Assembly: GCA_946886925.1 (NCBI GenBank)
Contig: CAMPJQ010000092.1
Span: 1 to 8,326 of the forward strand
Reading direction: 5' to 3'
From: an uncultured Terrimonas sp.
GTDB taxonomy: Bacteria; Bacteroidota; Bacteroidia; Chitinophagales; Chitinophagaceae
DNA length: 8,326 nt
A program made the translations under genes and the position numbers. Of this stretch, positions 1-5,756 are shown piece by piece. The first letter of the stretch is position 1. The number at the start of each line of letters is the position of its first letter. Under the pieces are notes generated by a model. That model had not been told where the DNA came from and made no database searches. It was given only the letters and a program-made list of their open reading frames with translations.

Positions 1-35
1 GCACCCGCTGTACTTAAAAGTATTGAATAAAAATT

Positions 36-43
36 TATTTTTG
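36..43 (+). promoter_or_regulatory. possible Bacteroidota -7 box (TATTTTTG)
   Basis: TATTTTTG fits the Bacteroidota TAnnTTTG -7 consensus and lies 51 nt before the ATG of the small membrane protein gene. No TTG -33 element sits at the usual distance of about 20 nt upstream. The surrounding AT-rich DNA makes chance matches likely, so this is a weak call. Confidence 0.2.
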
Positions 44-94
44 AAAGCTTAAACTCCTCCGGGAAGCAAAATACTTATTTTTTATTTTAATTGC

Positions 95-520
95 ATGAAC
101 GACAACAACGAAGTGTACAGCATTCCCGCCCGTTTCCGGCGCATAGAAAACCTGCATATTTTACTATGGTTGCTTAAAGACATTTGCTGGGCTTTGGATT
201 TCCACATCATGGGCATGACCATGATCGTACCCACACTTACGGTAGCCATCACCATTACATGGCAAACGCGAAAACTCATTGCCGAACTTTTACATAACCT
301 GGCAGTGGTGTTATGGATAACGGCAAACTGCCTGTGGATGACAGGAGAATTTTATGGCTGGGATGAAGGTACCTGGGGCGCCCGACACCTGGCGCTCATC
401 CCATTTGGTATGGGCTTGTGCGTACTGGCTTACTATTATCTTTTTTTAGGACACAAAAAAAGCGTTAGAAAGCAAATGATATTAAAAGCGGATGAACTGG
501 TGAGGGAGGAAAAGTTGTAA
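95..520 (+). CDS. small predicted membrane protein, function unknown
   Basis: A 141-residue protein that I cannot assign to a functional family. It resembles a type of hypothetical membrane protein I associate with Bacteroidota, recognised by the run R-x-ENLHILLWLLKD-xCW at residues 16-32. After this amphipathic or partly buried segment come three hydrophobic stretches: about residues 39-56 (MGMTMIVPTLTVAITITW), 68-85 (NLAVVLWITANCLW and onward) and 98-118. The N-terminus and the lysine/arginine-rich C-terminus are hydrophilic. Trp, His and Asp/Glu residues between the helices (ENLH, EFYGWDE) look conserved and could line a site, but that is inference. It has no signal peptide. The ATG at 95 is the only sensible start; there is no Shine-Dalgarno sequence, which is normal for this phylum. 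A repeat array begins directly after its stop codon, and aspS downstream has its own promoter element, so it is probably transcribed separately. Confidence 0.8.
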   Translation: MNDNNEVYSIPARFRRIENLHILLWLLKDICWALDFHIMGMTMIVPTLTVAITITWQTRKLIAELLHNLAVVLWITANCLWMTGEFYGWDEGTWGARHLALIPFGMGLCVLAYYYLFLGHKKSVRKQMILKADELVREEKL

Positions 521-660
521 AAGATACAAATTATAAGAAACAAATTACAAAAGACAAATAAAAGGCACAAATCCGAAGACGGAAATCCGAAATCCGAAAC
601 GCGCAACGGTAAACTACAAATCATAAACTACAAATACTGCAATTCACAACTACAAATCCC
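521..660 (+). repeat. degenerate heptad-phased A-rich array (20 x 7 nt)
   Basis: The spacer from the stop codon at 518-520 to position 660 can be cut into exactly twenty 7-nt units, or ten 14-nt units, without a gap. Sixteen of the twenty units begin with AA. Examples are AATCCGA at 570-576, 584-590 and 591-597, and AACTACA at 612-618 and 626-632. Two neighbouring 14-mers (610-623 and 624-637) differ only at their last two bases. By hand count the + strand is about 72 A, 21 T, 31 C and 16 G. No long ORF or strong hairpin explains it. Its function is unknown; similar arrays lie in three other spacers of this window. Confidence 0.6.
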
Positions 661-680
661 GCTATCCTGCTTAAATGATT

Positions 681-688
681 TACCTTTG
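681..688 (+). promoter_or_regulatory. aspS promoter -7 box (TACCTTTG)
   Basis: TACCTTTG matches the Bacteroidota sigma-ABfr -7 consensus TAnnTTTG exactly and ends 20 nt before the aspS ATG, which would give a leader of about 15 nt. I see no convincing TTG -33 element about 20 nt upstream, where the heptad array ends. This suggests that aspS starts its own transcript. Confidence 0.6.
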
Positions 689-708
689 CAGTCCTTAAAA
701 ACACAGGG

Positions 709-2556
709 ATGTACAGGACACACACATGCGGGGCATTAAACATACAGGATACCGGAAAAACAGTAACACTTGCCGGCTGGGTACAAACCATCCGAAAGTT
801 CGGCGCTATTACCTTTGTTGACCTGCGCGACCGCTATGGTATTACGCAATTGTTATTTGGCGAAGAACTGAACCTGCAACTCGAAGAACATCCTCTGGGC
901 CGGGAATTTGTTGTGCAGGCAGAAGGTGTTGTGGTGGAACGCAGCAATAAAAATCCCCATCTTTCTACGGGTGAAATTGAGATCAATATACAGTCATTTG
1001 CGGTGCTTAACCAATCGGCTACTCCGCCTTTTACCATACAGGATGATACCGATGGTGGCGATGATCTTCGCATGAAATACAGGTATTTAGACCTGCGCCG
1101 TAATGCGATTAAACGCAATCTCGAACTGCGTTATGCGGTAAGCCGTTCTGCCAGGAACTACCTGCACGAGAAGAGCTTTATGGATATTGAAACCCCTTTC
1201 CTCATCAAATCAACGCCTGAAGGAGCAAGGGATTTTGTAGTGCCTTCGCGCATGAATGCCGGGCAGTTTTACGCCCTTCCGCAAAGTCCGCAAACCTTTA
1301 AACAGTTGCTGATGGTAAGCGGTTACGACCGGTATTACCAGGTGGTGAAATGTTTCAGGGATGAGGACCTGCGGGCAGACCGGCAGCCGGAGTTTACACA
1401 AATTGATTGCGAGATGAGCTTCGTGGAGCAGGAAGATATACTAAACATGTTTGAAGAACTGATTAAACGAATATTTAAAGACGTAAAAGACATTGACTAT
1501 ACGGAACCGGTGGAAAGAATGAGTTGGGAAGATGCTATGTGGGATTACGGTAACGATAAACCCGATACCCGTTTTGGAATGCAGGTGGCCAATTTGAAAG
1601 TGCCGCCGCATGTATACCTCAGCAGGCAGCAAACCATTCCCCAAACGCCCATCGGCGACGGTGGCTTTAAAGTATTCGACGAGGCCGAAACACTTGTAGC
1701 TATTGCCGTTCCGGGTTGCAGTGAATATTCCCGGAAACAAACTGATGAGCTAACGGAATGGGTTAAACGCCCGCAGATTGGCATGAAAGGGCTGGCATTT
1801 ATAAAATGCAATGCAGATGGAAGCTTCAAGAGCAGCATAGATAAATTTTATACCGGGGAGCAATTAAAATCAATTGCCACAGCGGCCGGGGCCAATGCGG
1901 GCGACCTGGTTTTAATTCTTGCCGGAGCCGAAGAACGCACCCGCAAAGCCATCAGTGAGCTGAGGCTGGAAATGGGTAAACGCCTTGGCTTTAGAAAAGA
2001 CAATGAATTTAAACTGTTGTGGGTGCTTGATTTCCCGTTATTTGAATATGCAGCCGATGACAACCGCTGGGTAGCGCGGCATCATCCGTTTACCTCTCCC
2101 CGGCCTTCCGATATTGACGTTATGATCAATCACTCTCCTGCCATTGAAGATGCCGCAAAATACCTTGAACATCCTTATGCCAATATCAAAGCCAATGCAT
2201 ACGATATGGTTTTGAACGGCAATGAAATTGGTGGCGGATCCATCAGGATCTTTCAAAGGGGATTACAGGAGAAAATGTTTTCCGCCCTCGGTATGAGTAA
2301 AGAAGAGGCCCTGCATAAATTCGGATTTTTATTGGGCGCATTCGAGTATGGTGCTCCGCCGCATGGTGGTATCGCGTTTGGATTTGACCGCCTTTGTGCC
2401 ATTCTGGGGGGCAGCGAAAGCATCCGCGATTTTATCGCTTTCCCAAAAAACAACAGCGGAAGAGATGTGATGCTGGATGCCCCATCCGTTATTGATGAAA
2501 AACAATTAGAAGAATTAGCCATTCAATTAAAGGACATAGATCAAACATCACTTTAA
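709..2556 (+). CDS. aspS: aspartyl-tRNA synthetase
   Basis: Cytoplasmic class IIb synthetase that charges tRNA-Asp with aspartate using ATP. The 615 residues compare with about 590 for E. coli AspRS, and the protein is complete. An N-terminal OB-fold anticodon-binding domain (about 1-110, with [10 protein letters not shown] at 23-32) is followed by the class II core. The flipping-loop region is STPEGARDF, the aspartate-binding segment QSPQTFK spans 192-198, and motif 2 [16 protein letters not shown] covers 216-231 with Arg217. GGGSIRI lies at 508-514 and motif 3 GIAFGFDRL at 554-562 with Arg561. The stretch at about 290-420 fits the bacterial GAD insertion domain. Position 31 is Phe, where non-discriminating AspRS enzymes typically have His. 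That suggests a discriminating enzyme used alongside a separate AsnRS, but this is inference. The ATG at 709 aligns with known N-termini. A -7 box lies 20 nt upstream and the next gene starts 7 nt after the stop codon. Confidence 0.98.
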   Translation: MYRTHTCGALNIQDTGKTVTLAGWVQTIRKFGAITFVDLRDRYGITQLLFGEELNLQLEEHPLGREFVVQAEGVVVERSNKNPHLSTGEIEINIQSFAVLNQSATPPFTIQDDTDGGDDLRMKYRYLDLRRNAIKRNLELRYAVSRSARNYLHEKSFMDIETPFLIKSTPEGARDFVVPSRMNAGQFYALPQSPQTFKQLLMVSGYDRYYQVVKCFRDEDLRADRQPEFTQIDCEMSFVEQEDILNMFEELIKRIFKDVKDIDYTEPVERMSWEDAMWDYGNDKPDTRFGMQVANLKVPPHVYLSRQQTIPQTPIGDGGFKVFDEAETLVAIAVPGCSEYSRKQTDELTEWVKRPQIGMKGLAFIKCNADGSFKSSIDKFYTGEQLKSIATAAGANAGDLVLILAGAEERTRKAISELRLEMGKRLGFRKDNEFKLLWVLDFPLFEYAADDNRWVARHHPFTSPRPSDIDVMINHSPAIEDAAKYLEHPYANIKANAYDMVLNGNEIGGGSIRIFQRGLQEKMFSALGMSKEEALHKFGFLLGAFEYGAPPHGGIAFGFDRLCAILGGSESIRDFIAFPKNNSGRDVMLDAPSVIDEKQLEELAIQLKDIDQTSL

Positions 2557-2563
2557 CACCAAC

Positions 2564-3043
2564 ATGAAAACAGCTTTAAAAATATCAAATGTATTGTCAT
2601 GGATCAACCTTATCATTGGAGGGATACTTGTGCTTGGCGGTTTGCTAAGCATGCTGATGACACCCAATGCTTCCATCCTGCTGGTATCCATCGTACTGAC
2701 GGGGTCTATTGTATTGCACAGTTATGCCGCATTACAACTGCGCAAAAGTATTATACACCCCGACGTTCCTTTAAATCAGCAAACCCCTACAGGCATAAGA
2801 TTTATCGGCTTCATGGCTTTGTTTTTCGCCATACTTAATATCGGCAATGCTGTGGTGATCATTCAAAATGCAGCAGAAGTAGTAAAGCAGGTTCAGCTTC
2901 CCTTTAAGCCAGAAGGTATAGACCTGGTTGCCGCCATTCGTGGTGCAGGCGTTTTTTCGCTGCTCTTTAGCTTAAGCATAGCCGTTAATGTATTGCTGAG
3001 CATAAGGCTGCTGAGGTGGTACCTGGCTAAAGAACAGGAATGA
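2564..3043 (+). CDS. four-helix membrane protein, function unknown
   Basis: A 159-residue integral membrane protein that I do not recognise. Four hydrophobic segments are visible: about residues 8-32 (glycine-rich, IIGGILVLGGLL), 36-59, 76-101 and 124-152. A hydrophilic linker containing HPDVPLNQQTPTG joins helices 2 and 3, and the C-terminal tail is charged. There are no catalytic motifs, metal-binding clusters or signal peptide cleavage site; the first helix probably acts as the membrane-insertion signal. The ATG follows the aspS stop by 7 nt with no room for a promoter, so it is almost certainly translated from the aspS transcript. Nothing in the sequence links it to tRNA charging, so the pairing may be only positional. 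The gene downstream is convergent. Confidence 0.8.
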   Translation: MKTALKISNVLSWINLIIGGILVLGGLLSMLMTPNASILLVSIVLTGSIVLHSYAALQLRKSIIHPDVPLNQQTPTGIRFIGFMALFFAILNIGNAVVIIQNAAEVVKQVQLPFKPEGIDLVAAIRGAGVFSLLFSLSIAVNVLLSIRLLRWYLAKEQE

Positions 3044-3154
3044 AAGGTGTGAGGTATCAGGCCGGCACCCGATGAAGGAGGGACAGATCGCATCTGAATG
3101 CAAAGCACCAAGAAACAAATAATAAGAACCAAATAAAAATTCAATTTTCAACCC

Positions 3155-3171
3155 TGTCCGCTGTGGCGGAT
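3155..3171 (+). repeat. 17-nt hairpin element, copy 1
   Basis: TGTCCGCTGTGGCGGAT recurs at 7601-7617 in the same orientation with three differences, all C/T transitions. TCCGC (3157-3161) and GCGGA (3166-3170) form a perfect 5-bp stem around a TGTG loop. The element is much richer in GC than the flanking A-rich array. Two copies in spacers of an 8-kb window suggest a dispersed intergenic element; copy number elsewhere is unknown. Confidence 0.5.
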
Positions 3172-3195
3172 CCGGAGCCATAAGCTCTAAATCCG
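3167..3195. terminator. hairpin between convergent genes, possible terminator
   Basis: CGGAT (3167-3171) pairs with ATCCG (3191-3195), and GGAGC (3174-3178) pairs with GCTCT (3184-3188, one G-T pair). A CC/AA internal loop separates the two stems and CATAA forms the apical loop. It lies between two converging transcripts, where a two-way terminator would be expected. There is no T-tract on either side, so intrinsic termination is not certain. It shares bases 3167-3170 with the neighbouring TCCGC/GCGGA stem, so the two folds exclude each other. Confidence 0.35.
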
Positions 3196-3228
3196 ATGAT
3201 GTAAACCACAAACGATAAATAACAAATA

Positions 3229-4416
3229 TTAAATCTCCATATCCACCGTAGCGCCCAGCCAGGCCATCATTCCGGCTCCCAGTGGTATCGCATCTTCATC
3301 AATATTAAATGTGGGTGTATGCACGCCTGAAGTAATTCCTTTTGAGATGTTGCCCGCTCCCAAACGATAAAAACACCCGGGTATCACCTGCGAGTAATAA
3401 CCAAAATCTTCGGCGCCCATGCGCAGTTCCGATTCTTCCACATTTTCGGCTCCTGCATATGCAGCGGCAGAGGCTTCAGTTATACTATTAAGCTGTTCAT
3501 TGTTATAAACCGTAGGATATCCCACATCAATGAGCAGGTCAATTTCGGCTCCCATGCTATGTACCAGTTCGGTAGATAACTTACGTATAAGGTCATGCGC
3601 TTTAAAGCGCCATGCTTCATCCATCGCCCTGAAAGTTCCCATCAGCTTTACTTCGCTGGGTATTACGTTGGTGGTATACCCGCCATGAAAAGAAGTAATG
3701 GATAATACCGAAGGAGAAAAGGGATTGCGGTTGCGGCTAACGATTTGCTGTAAGGCAACGATTAGTTGTGAAGCGATCAGTATCGTATCCGCGGTTTCCT
3801 GCGGTGCGGCAGCATGACCTCCTTTGCTTTTTATGGTAATGTAAATTTCATCGGCGCTGGCCATGATCTTTCCGCCCCTGAAACGAAACTTTCCAATTTC
3901 AAGCTGGGGATGAACGTGCAATCCTAAAATAGCGGATGGACGGGGGTTTTCCAGTGCACCTTCCTTAATCAAAAGACTGGCGCCGCCCGGATTCTTTTCT
4001 TCACCCGGCTGGAAAATGAGCTTAATGGTTCCCTCCCATTCTTCTTTTAATTCATTCAATATGCGTGCGGCGCCCAACAGGCAGGTAGTATGTACATCGT
4101 GCCCGCAGGCATGCATGATGCCGTCATTCTTTGATTTATAGGGAACATCATTTTCTTCTGCTATAGGAAGGGCATCCATATCTGCCCTGAGAGCAATGAC
4201 TCTTTTATCCGGGTTCTTTCCTTTCAGTAAACCAATTACGCCGGTAGTTGCTTTTATGGTGTAAGGAATGCCCAAAACATCCAATTGCTGTTGCACTAAT
4301 TTTGATGTCTCAAATTCTTTATAGCTCAATTCGGGATTGGCATGTAAATGATGGCGTATCTTAATTAAATCCGGACCGTATTGTGATGCGAGTCGCTTTA
4401 TTTTATCTTTTAGCAT
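3229..4416 (-). CDS. M20D-family amidohydrolase (N-acyl amino acid hydrolase or carboxypeptidase type)
   Basis: Predicted cytoplasmic dinuclear metal hydrolase of peptidase family M20, subfamily D, which includes bacterial N-acyl-amino-acid amidohydrolases and plant IAA-amino acid hydrolases. Such enzymes cleave an acyl or aminoacyl amide bond; the actual substrate cannot be read from the sequence. Visible motifs, numbered from the chosen start, are RHHLHANPELSYKEFET (21-37), ALRADMDALP (75-84), MHACGHDVHTT (101-111, with likely ligands Cys104 and His106), QPGEE (136-140), GLHVHP (165-170), GAEDFGYY, and SGVHTP near the end with His366. The length of 395 residues is normal for the family. A longer frame opens at 4530, but its first 38 residues come from repeat-rich spacer DNA. 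The ATG at 4416 puts the conserved RHHLHxNPE motif at the usual distance and lies 4 nt after a -7 box. There is no signal peptide. Confidence 0.93.
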   Translation of the reverse strand: MLKDKIKRLASQYGPDLIKIRHHLHANPELSYKEFETSKLVQQQLDVLGIPYTIKATTGVIGLLKGKNPDKRVIALRADMDALPIAEENDVPYKSKNDGIMHACGHDVHTTCLLGAARILNELKEEWEGTIKLIFQPGEEKNPGGASLLIKEGALENPRPSAILGLHVHPQLEIGKFRFRGGKIMASADEIYITIKSKGGHAAAPQETADTILIASQLIVALQQIVSRNRNPFSPSVLSITSFHGGYTTNVIPSEVKLMGTFRAMDEAWRFKAHDLIRKLSTELVHSMGAEIDLLIDVGYPTVYNNEQLNSITEASAAAYAGAENVEESELRMGAEDFGYYSQVIPGCFYRLGAGNISKGITSGVHTPTFNIDEDAIPLGAGMMAWLGATVDMEI

Positions 4417-4420
4417 GGCG

Positions 4421-4428
4421 CAAAGATA
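4421..4428 (-). promoter_or_regulatory. -7 box of the M20 gene (TATCTTTG)
   Basis: Read on the - strand, TATCTTTG is followed by CGCC and then the ATG at 4416. It is a perfect TAnnTTTG match. Transcription would start at or within a few bases of the ATG, so the mRNA would be leaderless or nearly so. The box also argues against the longer ORF starting at 4530. No well-placed TTG -33 element is evident. Confidence 0.6.
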
Positions 4429-4474
4429 CGAAGGAAAAGAAATCATCATATTGGCCAATGTGCAATGGACGCAT

Positions 4475-4483
4475 TTATCCACA
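4475..4483 (+). promoter_or_regulatory. perfect DnaA-box sequence (TTATCCACA)
   Basis: TTATCCACA equals the consensus DnaA box and lies in the spacer upstream of the M20 gene. A second match to TTATNCACA is at 7475-7483 and a near match (TTATCCACG) lies inside a coding region at 5503-5511. No cluster, DNA-unwinding element or dnaA/dnaN neighbour is present, so this is not an origin. It may be a solitary site or chance. Confidence 0.25.
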
Positions 4484-4485
4484 GC

Positions 4486-4563
4486 GTGAAAAGTGAGTGG
4501 TAAGAGCGCAATGGTCTCCCGTTTCACCATTTATCGTTTCACGAAGTGAAAAGTGAGAGGTAA
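4486..4563. repeat. 60-bp-spaced direct repeats with inverted GTTTCAC copies
   Basis: GTGAAAAGTGAG, one variable base, then GGTAA occurs at 4486-4503 and again at 4546-4563, exactly 60 bp apart. Between the copies lie two inverted heptamers GTTTCAC at 4521-4527 and 4536-4542. The second can pair with the adjacent copy to give TTTCAC-GAA-GTGAAA (4537-4551). An AATGGT/ACCATT stem (4510-4515 with 4526-4531) overlaps them. The region lies between the stop of the phosphoesterase gene and the promoter of the M20 gene, so a termination or regulatory role is possible but unproven. Confidence 0.5.
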
Positions 4564-4616
4564 AACGTCAAAACGTGAATATCGGAACCCTGAAACCTGC
4601 ACCTGCAACGCTGCAC
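4546..4616 (+). repeat. heptad-phased array abutting the phosphoesterase stop codon
   Basis: The run divides into nine heptads plus one 8-nt unit: GTGAAAA, GTGAGAG, GTAAAAC, GTCAAAAC (8 nt), GTGAATA, TCGGAAC, CCTGAAA, CCTGCAC, CTGCAAC, GCTGCAC. Heptad position 6 is A in eight of the nine true heptads. The phase ends at 4616, next to the reverse-strand stop codon at 4617-4619. The word changes gradually from GTGAAAA-like to CCTGCAA-like, as if different heptamers had been joined. Confidence 0.45.
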
Positions 4617-5705
4617 CTATTTATCCATCTGGAACTCAAATTCATCATAGGGCTCCGTACGCCAGGCAAACTGTTGGGTAGTGGGCGATATGGCAAAAAA
4701 GGGAGAGAATGTTTTTACTTTAACCGTTTTGCCATCAGGCAAAAATTCGAGGATCCGCAGCCAGCCGTCTCCACCATTTCCATACCAGCCGCCGCCCATC
4801 GCCTGCGCATTAAATACCATCTGGTTTACCTTTTTTCCGGCCGCGTTTTTATCTGTCCTGAATCCCACATGTCCTTTGGCGTTATCGGGTTCCCCTATAT
4901 GTCCCGAAAATACCAACTGAATATTGGAAGAAGGCTGTACTAGCTTTTTCCAGATGGCAGCTCCGTAATTACCATCCGTTACAGGATAATTTTCCTTTTC
5001 AATATGCTGGTTAGCGGAATTAAGATAAGAATGCGTAAGAATGATACCGGTATGATTTTTATATTGCTCCTGTGCCGTTACTTTTTTAGCCCACGCAATG
5101 ATGGTATCCCGGGGAGCAAATTCAAGCGTGAGCAATAAAAACTTCCTGCCTTGCGGAGAGGTGAATTCAAAAGCGGCATTTTCCATAGTGGGTATTCCCT
5201 CCGCATTGAGCCCGGCTTCGCGGATCAATTTTTGCGTTTTAAAATTCTTGTCAACCGGGAAATAGGTATTATAATTAGAACGCCTCACGCTGATATTGCT
5301 ATAACCATAATCGTGATTACCCGCCGCAAGCACATAAGGTACTTTTCCATCCAACCTGTTGAATGCACGGGACACAGAGGCCCACTGCTTTCTGCTGGGC
5401 TGGTTAACCGTTTTACCATCGGGGTTTATCATTTCGTTTTGTTCTACAAGATCACCGGTACACATCACCAATTGTATGTTCAGCCGGTCAATATTTTCGC
5501 TTATCCACGCTGTCATTAATTCAAATAGTGGCTGGTTACGCTCAAACTTCTGGTAGGATTGCGGATCTGGCAGCATAATAATTGACCAGGAACTGGAATC
5601 ACTGAGGGCTGGCGGAGTATATTTTTGTTGCTGCGCTGCAGCATTGGTTAAACAAAATATTGCAACCACAATGCTGCAAAAGAATTTCACATTGCTTCGT
5701 TTCAT
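4617..5705 (-). CDS. secreted calcineurin-like metallophosphoesterase
   Basis: A 362-residue exported hydrolase of the calcineurin-like metallophosphoesterase superfamily. Residues 1-24 form a signal peptide: basic KRSNVK, hydrophobic FFCSIVVAIFCL, and a cleavage-like NAAAQ. The mature protein should act in the periplasm or outside the cell. The dinuclear-metal motifs follow in order: LPDPQSY (45-51, Asp47 and Gln49), CTGDLVEQN (82-90, Asp85), AAGNHDYG (127-134, Asn130 and His131), ILTHSYLN (222-229, His225) and FSGHIGE (266-272, His269). Gln49 replaces the second residue of the classical DxH motif. Similar PDxQ forms occur in secreted members, so this is probably a subfamily trait. Family enzymes hydrolyse phosphomonoesters or phosphodiesters; the substrate is unknown. 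The gene starts 51 nt after the nucleotide pyrophosphatase gene on the same strand and is probably its operon partner. Confidence 0.9.
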   Translation of the reverse strand: MKRSNVKFFCSIVVAIFCLTNAAAQQQKYTPPALSDSSSWSIIMLPDPQSYQKFERNQPLFELMTAWISENIDRLNIQLVMCTGDLVEQNEMINPDGKTVNQPSRKQWASVSRAFNRLDGKVPYVLAAGNHDYGYSNISVRRSNYNTYFPVDKNFKTQKLIREAGLNAEGIPTMENAAFEFTSPQGRKFLLLTLEFAPRDTIIAWAKKVTAQEQYKNHTGIILTHSYLNSANQHIEKENYPVTDGNYGAAIWKKLVQPSSNIQLVFSGHIGEPDNAKGHVGFRTDKNAAGKKVNQMVFNAQAMGGGWYGNGGDGWLRILEFLPDGKTVKVKTFSPFFAISPTTQQFAWRTEPYDEFEFQMDK

Positions 5706-5738
5706 GCGTAGTTTGATTTAGTATTATTGTTATGGTAC

Positions 5739-5750
5739 AACCAATTGGTT
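5739..5750. repeat. 12-bp perfect palindrome AACCAATTGGTT
   Basis: A perfect dyad sits in the 51-nt gap between the nucleotide pyrophosphatase stop codon and the phosphoesterase ATG, next to an A7 run (- strand) that overlaps the stop. With no unpaired centre it cannot form a normal hairpin, so a dimeric protein-binding site is the more natural reading. I saw no -7 box in this gap. A 12-bp palindrome in AT-rich DNA may also be chance. Confidence 0.3.
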
Positions 5751-5756
5751 ATTTTT

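Larger units (their letters stand above)
3110..3228 (+). repeat. interrupted heptad-phased array between convergent genes
   Basis: Two 14-nt units at 3110-3123 and 3124-3137 (AAGAAACAAATAAT and AAGAACCAAATAAA) start the array. A second block from 3187 to 3228 divides into six heptads, five of which have AA at positions 3-4, for example GTAAACC, ACAAACG, ATAAATA and ACAAATA. Its phase ends exactly at the stop codon of the M20 gene (3229-3231). Between the blocks lie a perfect 13-bp dyad (AAAATT-C-AATTTT, 3136-3148) and two GC-rich hairpins. The + strand is again rich in A. The remaining part of this spacer, 3044-3109, shows nothing recognisable. Confidence 0.5.

Noticed and set aside
18..76. 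AAGTATT/AATACTT inverted repeat followed by a T-rich run, as a terminator of an upstream gene
   Set aside because: The loop would be 45 nt, the stem is only 7 AT-rich pairs, and no upstream gene is visible to support it.
521..660. CRISPR array
   Set aside because: The units are 7 or 14 nt, degenerate and without unique spacers of 25-40 nt; no cas genes are near.
4475..4483. Replication origin
   Set aside because: Only single DnaA boxes far apart, with no AT-rich unwinding region and no origin-linked genes such as dnaA or dnaN.
4417..4530. Longer N-terminus of the M20 amidohydrolase starting at 4530
   Set aside because: The extra 38 residues come from repeat-rich spacer, cover the -7 box at 4421-4428, and precede the normal family N-terminus.
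4575..5556. Several open frames of 65-122 codons on the + strand opposite the phosphoesterase
   Set aside because: They lie opposite a gene with a full set of catalytic motifs and show no domain or signal of their own.
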